This document shows, in pieces, positions 57,985 to 64,000 of a stretch of DNA of 64,000 bases (positions are counted from its first letter, which is position 1; each line of letters begins with the position of its first letter). Source of the stretch: Burkholderia guangdongensis. Lineage in GTDB: Bacteria; Pseudomonadota; Gammaproteobacteria; Burkholderiales; Burkholderiaceae. The translations under genes were made by a program, and so were the position numbers. The DNA lies in NCBI RefSeq assembly GCF_013403875.1, contig NZ_JACBNX010000023.1:143556-207555 (forward strand), given 5' to 3'. The notes under the pieces are model-generated. The model made no database searches, was not told the origin of the DNA, and saw only the letters and a list, made by a program, of their open reading frames with translations.

Positions 57985-59145
57985 TCAGCGAAGCTTGCGC
58001 TCGTCGAGCCCGAGGCTGCGCCCGATGATCTCCTTCATGATCTCGCTCGTGCCCGCATAGATCCGCGAGATCCGCGCGTCCGTATACATCCGGCTGATCC
58101 GGTATTCGTCCATGTAGCCGGCGCCGCCGTGCAGCTGCACGCCGACGTCGGTCATCCGCCCTTCGAGCTCCGACGTCAGCAGCTTGCCGGTCGCCGCGGT
58201 CTCGACGGTCAGCCTGCCCGCATTGTGCAGCAGCACGCACTGGTCGACGAACGTCTGCAGCGCGTCGAGCTCCGCGCGCATCTGCGCGAGCATGAAGCGC
58301 GAGTTCTGGAACGTGCCGACCGGCCGGCCGAACGCGGTGCGCGTTTTCACGTAGTCGAGCGTCACGTCGAACGCGGCCTGCGCGCTCGCGATGTAGCCGC
58401 ACATCCCGGTCAGGCGCTCCTCGGCCAGATGCCGCGTCAGGTAGCGGAAACCCTCGGACGGATCGCCGAGCACGTTCGCCTTCGGCACCTTCACGTTGTC
58501 GAAGAACAGCTCGGCGGTGTCCTGCGACTGCAGCCCCATCTTCTTCAGCTTGCGGCCACGCTCGAAACCTTCCATGCCTCGCTCGACGATGAAGAGGCCA
58601 ATCCCGTGCGGCCGGTCCGCCGACGTGCGCGCGGCGACGACCACGTAATCCGCGAGAATGCCGTTCGAGATGAACGTCTTCGCGCCGTTCAGCAGCCAGT
58701 GATCGCCCTTGTCCTCCGCGCGGGTGCGGATGCCGGCGAGATCGGAGCCCGTCTGCGGCTCGGTCATCGCGACCGCGAGGATCGCGTGGCCGGTGATCGC
58801 CTTCGGCAGGATCCGCGCGCGCTGCTCGTCGTTGCCGATGCGGCCGATGTACGGGCCGACGAGGCGCGAATGCAGCGGAAAGAAGAAACCCGAATCGCCG
58901 TGGCTTGCGTTTTCCTCGATCAGGATCTGGTCGTAGCGGAAGTCGTCGACGCCCGCGCCGCCGTATGCCTCGTCCGCCCACATCAGCAGGTAGCCCTGCG
59001 CGCCGGCCTTCAGGTACGCGTCGCGATCGACGCAGCCGGCTTCGCGCCAGCGCTCGACGTGCGGGCCGACCTCGCGCTGGAAGAAGCGCCGGGCGGATTC
59101 GCGAAAGCTCTCGTGTTCCGGTTCGAATATCAGACGTTCCATCAT
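57985..59145 (-). CDS. Acyl-CoA dehydrogenase
   Basis: A 386-residue standard-length acyl-CoA dehydrogenase. AVAMTEPQTGSDLAGIRTRAE (FAD loop), KTFISNGILADYVVVAART, the RxAFGRPVGTFQNSRFMLAQM helix and QLHGGAGYMDEYRISRMYTDARISRIYAGTSEIMKEIIGRSLGL are clear; the catalytic Glu is in the IYAGTSE segment. It oxidises acyl-CoA to 2-enoyl-CoA and passes electrons to ETF. Start ATG 59145 is set by GGGAG 6 nt upstream. Same strand as the CoA-transferase and MBL genes, with a 69-bp gap filled by an 11-bp repeat. Confidence 0.92.
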   Translation of the reverse strand: MMERLIFEPEHESFRESARRFFQREVGPHVERWREAGCVDRDAYLKAGAQGYLLMWADEAYGGAGVDDFRYDQILIEENASHGDSGFFFPLHSRLVGPYIGRIGNDEQRARILPKAITGHAILAVAMTEPQTGSDLAGIRTRAEDKGDHWLLNGAKTFISNGILADYVVVAARTSADRPHGIGLFIVERGMEGFERGRKLKKMGLQSQDTAELFFDNVKVPKANVLGDPSEGFRYLTRHLAEERLTGMCGYIASAQAAFDVTLDYVKTRTAFGRPVGTFQNSRFMLAQMRAELDALQTFVDQCVLLHNAGRLTVETAATGKLLTSELEGRMTDVGVQLHGGAGYMDEYRISRMYTDARISRIYAGTSEIMKEIIGRSLGLDERKLR

Positions 59146-59197
59146 CGTTGTCTCCCGCCGTTGTCTTCCGCCGTTGCCTTCCGCCGTTGCCTTCACG
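59146..59197. repeat. 13-bp tandem repeat, 4 units, in the acyl-CoA dehydrogenase leader
   Basis: Units of CGTTGCCTTCCGC type, the last one base longer, abut the start codon. On the coding strand each copy contributes a GGAAG/GGGAG word like the ribosome site, so the site itself is reiterated. Confidence 0.85.
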
Positions 59198-59315
59198 CCG
59201 TCGGACGATTGTGACCGGCCGCGCGCGCATTCTCGTCGTCGGAAACGATGATTTTTTTGCGACAGAATCATCGGGTCCGACGAAGCGCCGCGCGCGGACG
59301 AGCTGACGCCGCGCG

Positions 59316-60566
59316 TCAGTCGAGCTCGACGCCCTTCAGCTCCGGCACGAGGAAGAACGTCGCGAGCATGTCGAGCACGTAGATGCCGGCGAGCAGCGCG
59401 ATCGCCACGCGGAACGAATACGCGGTCGCCAGGCTGCCGATCACGATCGGCCCGAAGCCGCCGACCGCGCGGCCGATGTTGAACAGCACGTTCTGCGCGG
59501 TCGCGCGCGCGGGCGTCGGATACGCCTCGGAGATCAGCGCGCCGTAGCCGCCGATCATCCCGTTCACGAACAGGCCCATCAACGCGCCGGCCCACAGCAT
59601 CGCGACCGGATCGGTCAGCCGCGCGTACGCGAGCACCATCGCGACCGAGCCCGCCTGGAAAATCAGGAACGTCGGCTTGCGGCCGATGCGGTCCGCGAGC
59701 TGGCCGAACACGGCGACGCCAGCCATCATCCCGAGCACGCTGACGGACGTCCACATCGCGGACTTCGTCAGCGAGAAGCCGAGCGTCTTGCTCAGGTAGG
59801 TCGGCAGCCAGATCATGATGCCGTAGTAGCCGAAGTTCTGCACCGAGCACAGCACGACGATGCCGATGCTGGTGCGCGTCGTGCGCGCGTCGGCGACGAG
59901 CAGCCGGAACGCGTTCGCGCGACCGTGCCGCGCGCGGGCATGGCGCACGAAAACCTCCGGCTCGTGCAGCGAGCTGCGGACGAACCACGCGACCAGCGCC
60001 GGCGCGACGCCAAGCAGGAACATCCCGCGCCAGCCGATGCGCGGCAGCAGCACCGGCGTCAGCAGCGCGGCCAGCAGCACGCCGGCCTGCCAGCCGAGCG
60101 CGACGTACGACGACACGCGCGCGCGCTGGCGCGCGGGCCACGCTTCGGTCGCGAGCGCCATCCCGATCCCGAACTCGCCGCCGAGGCCGATGCCCGCGAT
60201 GGTCCGGTAGATCAACAGATCGGTGAAGCCGCGCGCGAACGCGCAGAGGCCGGTGAATACCGCGAACAGCACGATGGTCCAGGTCAGCACGCGCACGCGG
60301 CCGTAGCGGTCGCTCAGCGCGCCGAACACGATGCCGCCGGCGACCGCGCCGACGAGCGTCCAGGTCACGAGCGCACCCGATTGCGCGGGCGTCAGCGCGA
60401 GCGCGGCGCCGATCGCGGGCAGCATGAAGCCGAGGATCAGCAGGTCGAAGCCGTCCATCGCATAGCCGATCGCCGAGCCGGCCAGCGTCTTCCATGCGGC
60501 GGCGTGCCCCGGGCGGGCGTCGAGTGCGCCCGTGTTCGACATCGTCGTATTGGTCTGTGCTTCCAT
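59316..60566 (-). CDS. MFS transporter, aromatic-acid/metabolite:H+ symporter type
   Basis: A 416-residue 12-segment transporter. AMDGFDLLILGFMLPAI, the D-G-F-D signature of AAHS-type carriers, FGALSDRYGRVRVLTW and AGIGLGGEFGIGMALATE are seen in N-terminal helices, with FGQLADRIGRKPTFL in the second half. Such proteins import aromatic and dicarboxylic acids. It lies upstream of the acyl-CoA dehydrogenase on the same strand and probably brings in the acid of the module. ATG 60566 is used; an in-frame ATG at 60542 is an alternative. Confidence 0.88.
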   Translation of the reverse strand: MEAQTNTTMSNTGALDARPGHAAAWKTLAGSAIGYAMDGFDLLILGFMLPAIGAALALTPAQSGALVTWTLVGAVAGGIVFGALSDRYGRVRVLTWTIVLFAVFTGLCAFARGFTDLLIYRTIAGIGLGGEFGIGMALATEAWPARQRARVSSYVALGWQAGVLLAALLTPVLLPRIGWRGMFLLGVAPALVAWFVRSSLHEPEVFVRHARARHGRANAFRLLVADARTTRTSIGIVVLCSVQNFGYYGIMIWLPTYLSKTLGFSLTKSAMWTSVSVLGMMAGVAVFGQLADRIGRKPTFLIFQAGSVAMVLAYARLTDPVAMLWAGALMGLFVNGMIGGYGALISEAYPTPARATAQNVLFNIGRAVGGFGPIVIGSLATAYSFRVAIALLAGIYVLDMLATFFLVPELKGVELD

Positions 60567-60938
60567 GCGGCGTTTTTCTCGTGGGCTCGGGAGTCGTGTC
60601 CACGGATTTCCGCGCGCTTTTTTTTCTTTTTCCGTTCGAATAACGATCGCGGATCTCGGAGAAAAGCGCGGACGGACACGACGGCCGGTCGCGAAAAAAA
60701 ACGGCGCCGCCATCGCCCCGCGCAGGCGGGAATCCGGTGCCCGCGCTCGCGCCGGATGTCCGGATTCCAGGATCGCCGGGAGACGCCGGTTCCGCGTGCG
60801 CGGGAACGGCGTCGGGCGGTGCGGGAACGGTGCGACCGAGGGCGGCGTATTTTACCCGCTTTTCTTTACCCGTTTTTTACCCCCGCTCTTTCCCCCTTTC
60901 AGCGCCCGCCACGCGCGCCGATAGGGAGCGTCAGCGCG
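60567..60938. other. 372-bp intergenic region between MFS and PAP2 genes
   Basis: It contains T- and A-runs near 60609-60705, a cluster of extragenic palindromes at 60711-60810 and a C/T-rich tract with TTTTACCCG-like words at 60850-60900. No gene is credible here. Confidence 0.6.
60711..60808. repeat. REP-like extragenic palindromes
   Basis: GGAATCCGG (60729-60737) pairs with CCGGATTCC (60760-60768); a second hairpin pairs GTTCCGCG with CGCGGGAAC (60789-60807). The words CGCAGGCGGGAATCC and GCGCGGGAAC look like the GCGGGAAT-type REP elements spread through proteobacterial genomes. Confidence 0.45.
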
Positions 60939-61628
60939 TCACAGCGTGTGCCGCGCCGAGTGCGCGAGCAGCAGCAGCTCGTCGAATTGCGTGATCAGCT
61001 CGAAGCAGAGCAGGAACGCGAACGTGTACGCGGCGCCGGGAAAGCGCTGCACGCCGCGCATGATCGGCACCGCGTAGCGCGTGCGGATCGCGTCGCGCGT
61101 CATCAGCCACGTGATCGCGATGCCGATCGCGGCGCCCGCGAGCAGATCGGTCGGGTAGTGATAACCCAGATACGCGCGCGGCAAACAGATGAAGACGAAC
61201 ACGTACAGCAGCGCGACGACGCCCACGCGCCGCGAAATCAGGAAGATGCCGGTCGCGACCGCCGACCACAGCATCGCGTGATCGCTCGGAAACGAGCTCC
61301 ACGCCTGCAGCGTCGCCGCGCGCAACGACGCCGGAAAGTGCAGGTGCAGCGCCGGGTTGTAGATCGGCCGCACGCGGAACGGCAGCGACATCGCGAGCCC
61401 GCGTCCGAGCGCGAGCGCAAGCAATCCGCTCGCGACCGTCGCGATCACCATCTCGCGCTGCCATTCGCTGCGCTCGTTCGGCTGAAACCAGAACCACCAC
61501 AGCATCGGAACCAGCAGAAAGCCCTTGAACGTATAGAGCCCGGCGATGACGCGGATCGCATGATCGACCAGCGGCGGAAACGTGATTTGTGTGAGGAAAG
61601 TCTGAATGACCGTGTCGAAATTATTCAT
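60939..61628 (-). CDS. PAP2-family membrane phosphatase
   Basis: A 229-residue, six-segment membrane phosphatase. The three PAP2 motifs are visible: a variant first motif ending PFRVRP (the usual Lys is Arg in GRGLAMSLPFRVRP), FPSDHAML, and RAYLGYHYPTDLLAG with the catalytic His and Asp. Homologues dephosphorylate undecaprenyl pyrophosphate or lipid phosphates at the periplasmic face. ATG 61628 has GGGAG 7 nt upstream. It stands alone between two MFS genes. Confidence 0.88.
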   Translation of the reverse strand: MNNFDTVIQTFLTQITFPPLVDHAIRVIAGLYTFKGFLLVPMLWWFWFQPNERSEWQREMVIATVASGLLALALGRGLAMSLPFRVRPIYNPALHLHFPASLRAATLQAWSSFPSDHAMLWSAVATGIFLISRRVGVVALLYVFVFICLPRAYLGYHYPTDLLAGAAIGIAITWLMTRDAIRTRYAVPIMRGVQRFPGAAYTFAFLLCFELITQFDELLLLAHSARHTL

Positions 61629-61826
61629 TTCATGGCTCCCACACGAGCCGGGCGCGTGAAGGGTGCCGGCTCGCGACAGGTAAGTCTTGCTCGTCCGTCG
61701 AGCAATTCGGGGCGCCAGTATGTCATCCTGAATTTCGAAGAAAATTCGAAAAAATTCCGGGAAATTACTGACGCGCGGCACCGCACCCGCATCGGGGTCG
61801 GATGCCGCGCGCTTCGCGTGCGCGTA

Positions 61827-63173
61827 TCAGCCGGCCGCGCGCCCGATCCGCTCGCGGTCGGCACGATAGCGTCGCCGGCCGAGCACGAACGCGAGGATCG
61901 CGACGAGCGACATGCACGGCAGCGCCTGCAACGCGCCGAGCAGACCGATCCGGTCCGCGACGAGGCCGGTGACGAACGGCCCCGGCGCCATCCCGAGCAG
62001 GCTGTTCGCGAGCGTCAGCGTCGCGAACACCGACGCGTGAATCGTGGCGGGCGTCACGTTCGTGACCATCGCGCCGGACGGGCCGTTCGTGCCCGACACG
62101 ACGAACATGCCGAGCGCGATCAGCACGAGCTGCGGCATCCCGGCCGGCAGCCGGAACGCGACCGACAGCAGCGCGAACGACACCGCGCAGTACGCGATCG
62201 ACACGCTCCACTTGCGCGTCGCGACGCGGCGGCTCACGCGATCCGCGAGCATGCCGCCGAGCACCATCCCGAGCCCGTTGATCAGCACGAAGCCCGCGGC
62301 GGTCACGCCCGCGCGCGCGGGCGGCATCGCATAGTAGCGGTTCAGATAGCTCGGCAGCCACGCATACAGCGCGCCGCCGACGAACACCTGCATCCCGCTG
62401 CCGACGTACGCGCAACGCGCGGACGCCGACGCGAACAGCCCGGCGACGACCGCCCGGATGCTCGCGCGCACGTCCGTCGCGCCGGGCGCAGCGCGCGCAC
62501 CCGACGCGCCTGACGCACCCGACGCGGCGGTCACGTCGACGCTCCGGTGCCGCGCGAGCCGCGCCTCCGTCACGACGAACCGGTAGAGCACGATCAGCAC
62601 GATGCCGACGCCCGCCATCGTCCCGAACGACCAGCGCCAGCCGAAATGCGCGGCGATCACGCCGCCCGCGGCCATGCCGATCACCGAGCCGAACGCGGCG
62701 CCCGCCATGAAGCCGGCGGTCAGCGTCGAGCGCAGCGACGCCGGAAAGATGCTGATGATCAGCGCGGGCCCGACCGCGCCATACGACGCCTCGCCGAGCC
62801 CGACCAGCGCGCGCGCGGCGAGCATGTCGCCGTAGCGCGTCGACAGCGCGCAGCCGAGCGTCGCGACGCTCCACAGCGCGGCCATCAGCACGATGCTGCG
62901 CACGCGCCCCCAGCGGTCGGCGAGCACCGACAGCGGGAACGTCAGCACGCCGACCATCAACGCGACGACGCTGTTGAACGAGCCGAGCTGCGCGTCCGAC
63001 AGATGCCACGCCGCCTTCAACGCGGGGAAGACCGCGTTCAGCACCTGTCGCGACATGTAGTCGGACAGCATCAGCCCGATCGTCAGCGCGAACACGAGCC
63101 ACGCATAAGGACGCGGCGCGGCTCGCGCGACGGGTTCGCGATCGACCGCTGTATCGGTGGCGGAAATCTGCAC
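61827..63173 (-). CDS. MFS transporter
   Basis: A 448-residue 12-segment transporter. SDYMSRQVLNAVFPALKAAWHLSDAQLG, LSVLADRWGRVRSIVLMA, ARALVGLGEASYGAVGPALI and FASASARCAYVGSGMQVFVGGALYAWLPSYLNRYY place it near the Spns/hexuronate-type MFS clade. The start is GTG 63173 with an excellent AGGGGAGG site 5 nt upstream. The central loop has a short A-S-G-A repeat. The substrate is unknown. It is followed by 197 bp without a gene and then PAP2. Confidence 0.87.
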   Translation of the reverse strand: MQISATDTAVDREPVARAAPRPYAWLVFALTIGLMLSDYMSRQVLNAVFPALKAAWHLSDAQLGSFNSVVALMVGVLTFPLSVLADRWGRVRSIVLMAALWSVATLGCALSTRYGDMLAARALVGLGEASYGAVGPALIISIFPASLRSTLTAGFMAGAAFGSVIGMAAGGVIAAHFGWRWSFGTMAGVGIVLIVLYRFVVTEARLARHRSVDVTAASGASGASGARAAPGATDVRASIRAVVAGLFASASARCAYVGSGMQVFVGGALYAWLPSYLNRYYAMPPARAGVTAAGFVLINGLGMVLGGMLADRVSRRVATRKWSVSIAYCAVSFALLSVAFRLPAGMPQLVLIALGMFVVSGTNGPSGAMVTNVTPATIHASVFATLTLANSLLGMAPGPFVTGLVADRIGLLGALQALPCMSLVAILAFVLGRRRYRADRERIGRAAG

Positions 63174-63207
63174 GGTGTCCTCCCCTGCTCTCGTCGTGAA
63201 CGCCGCG

Positions 63208-63600
63208 CTACTGGCCGAGCGGCCGCTGCACGGTCAGCTTGTTCGTCACCGAGCTCACGCCGGCGACGCCCTTCGCGACGCTCGCGACCGTGTCGATCTG
63301 CGACGCATCGGTCACGGTGCCGTTCAGCGTCACCGCGCCGCCTTTCGCGATGATGCTGATGCTGCCCGCGTCGATCTCCTTGTGCTTCGCGAGCGCTGCA
63401 TACACCTTGCGCTTCAGCGCGCGGTTCGCCTGCCGGATCGCCTTCTTGCTCGTCGCGCCCGGCGCTGCGGTCGCGACGCCTGCCGATGCGCCGACCGATG
63501 CGACGGCCGATGCGCTCGCCTGTGCCCACGCGCCGCCCGTCGCCGTCGCCGTCGCGATCGCGACGGCGAGAGCCACCCCGAGTGCCTTCATCTTTTTCAT
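63208..63600 (-). CDS. BON-domain periplasmic protein
   Basis: A 130-residue exported protein: signal peptide (MKKMKALGVALAVAIATATATGGAWAQA), an A/S-rich linker, then one BON domain (KRKVYAALAKHKEIDAGSISIIAKGGAVTLNGTVTDASQIDTVASVAKGVAGVSSVTNKLTV). BON proteins bind lipid surfaces and help maintain the envelope, often under stress control (OsmY, DolP). Single-BON proteins with an R/K-rich front are common in Burkholderia. It lies 28 bp downstream of the porin gene on the same strand. Confidence 0.9.
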   Translation of the reverse strand: MKKMKALGVALAVAIATATATGGAWAQASASAVASVGASAGVATAAPGATSKKAIRQANRALKRKVYAALAKHKEIDAGSISIIAKGGAVTLNGTVTDASQIDTVASVAKGVAGVSSVTNKLTVQRPLGQ

Positions 63601-63628
63601 CGTTTATCTCCGTTTGAATATCGAATCA

Positions 63629-64000
63629 TCAGAAAGTGTGCCGCATGCCGATCATCGCGGCCGTCGTCGACACGCCCGGCGCGACCGGCTCGCCATACGT
63701 GATCGTCTGGTTCATCGTGCCGCGGTTCGCGACGTAGCCGACCTGCGCATAGACCATCGTCCGCTTCGACAGGCTGTATTCGGCGCCCATCGCATACTCG
63801 CTCGAATGGTTCGCGCCGTTGTTGCGGTCCTTCAGGAAGTAGTAGCCGGACGTGACCCGGAGGAACGGGCTGAACTGATAGCCGAGCCCGCCCGAGATCA
63901 TTTCGTAGTCCACTTTGTTCGAGTTGGCCGGGCTCTTGCCGAGCCCGTACGATGCCGATACCGACAAGCCGCTGAACGTGTACTTCGCGCCGAAGTAGTA
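63629..64000 (-). CDS. Gram-negative porin, 5' part beyond the window
   Basis: The last 123 residues of an outer-membrane trimeric porin of the beta-proteobacterial OmpC-like family. Alternating beta-strand pattern (YYFGAKYTFSGLSVSASYG, ISGGLGYQFSPFLRVTSGYYFLKD, GAEYSLSKRTMVYAQVGYVANRG) and the terminal TAAMIGMRHTF with the C-terminal Phe needed for Bam recognition are clear. The frame is open to the right edge, so the start and most strands lie outside. It allows passive diffusion of small hydrophilic solutes. Confidence 0.92.
   Translation of the reverse strand, partial: YYFGAKYTFSGLSVSASYGLGKSPANSNKVDYEMISGGLGYQFSPFLRVTSGYYFLKDRNNGANHSSEYAMGAEYSLSKRTMVYAQVGYVANRGTMNQTITYGEPVAPGVSTTAAMIGMRHTF

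Noticed and set aside
1..64000. tRNA, rRNA, riboswitch, CRISPR, insertion sequence or prophage
   Set aside because: I found no cloverleaf, rRNA-like stretch, regularly spaced repeat-spacer array, transposase or integrase; the tandem arrays have no unique spacers.

Overview
This is a GC-rich window (close to 70% G+C by eye) with the gene families, start/stop coupling and abundant short tandem repeats expected of a Burkholderia secondary chromosome, most likely the B. pseudomallei/thailandensis/oklahomensis group. That assignment is inferred from gene content and style; no marker gene (rRNA, tRNA, replication origin) is present. I saw no insertion sequence, prophage or CRISPR array.

Layout. 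1-3.5 kb: a NUDIX gene cut by the left edge, a di-haem cytochrome c peroxidase lipoprotein, and a divergent phosphoesterase (acid phosphatase/phospholipase C family) lipoprotein. 3.6-18.5 kb: a complete cellulose (bcs) operon on the minus strand, in the order bcsB-Z-C-E-F-Q-A-G-R, with almost every junction overlapping. It carries the c-di-GMP-regulated synthase BcsA/B, outer-membrane export BcsC, cellulase BcsZ, and the type II accessory genes E, F, G, Q and R, including BcsG, the phosphoethanolamine transferase. A 42-bp minisatellite of about 12 units lies upstream of its probable promoter.

19.5-32.5 kb: a catabolic island. It holds an MFS transporter, an arylmalonate-decarboxylase/Asp-Glu-racemase-like enzyme, a His-rich COG0523 GTPase, UbiX and UbiD, two tandem ACMSD-type amidohydrolases (one without its HxH metal ligands), and a LysR regulator. 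Divergent from the regulator are a two-subunit Tat-exported molybdenum hydroxylase and an NCS2 (xanthine/urate-type) permease. The MFS promoter and the LysR/hydroxylase promoter share a three-block sequence. I read this as one regulon for oxidising and decarboxylating an N-heteroaromatic acid, and it is the best candidate here for an undescribed pathway.

32.5-38.2 kb: an acyl-CoA module (quinone oxidoreductase, acyl-CoA ligase, IclR regulator, large acyl-CoA dehydrogenase preceded by a coupled 32-residue ORF). 38.4-44.4 kb: an SCO copper chaperone, a cytochrome c fused to a periplasmic-binding domain, a sedolisin protease with almost no propeptide, and a large exported polysaccharide-deacetylase-like protein. 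45.4 kb: an orphan type 1 fimbrial subunit behind a sigma-54-like promoter. 46-60.6 kb: a second acyl-CoA module (thiolase, two SDRs, acyl-CoA synthetase, MalT-like LuxR regulator, HSL-type hydrolase, MBL hydrolase, CaiB/BaiF CoA-transferase, acyl-CoA dehydrogenase, MFS). 60.9-64 kb: a PAP2 phosphatase, an MFS transporter, a BON-domain protein and a porin cut by the right edge.

A theme across the window is short tandem repeats. Inside genes the units are 9, 12 or 15 bp and keep the frame. Between genes they are mostly 11, 13 or 14 bp, with 9-, 12- and 42-bp exceptions, and several sit on or beside stop codons.
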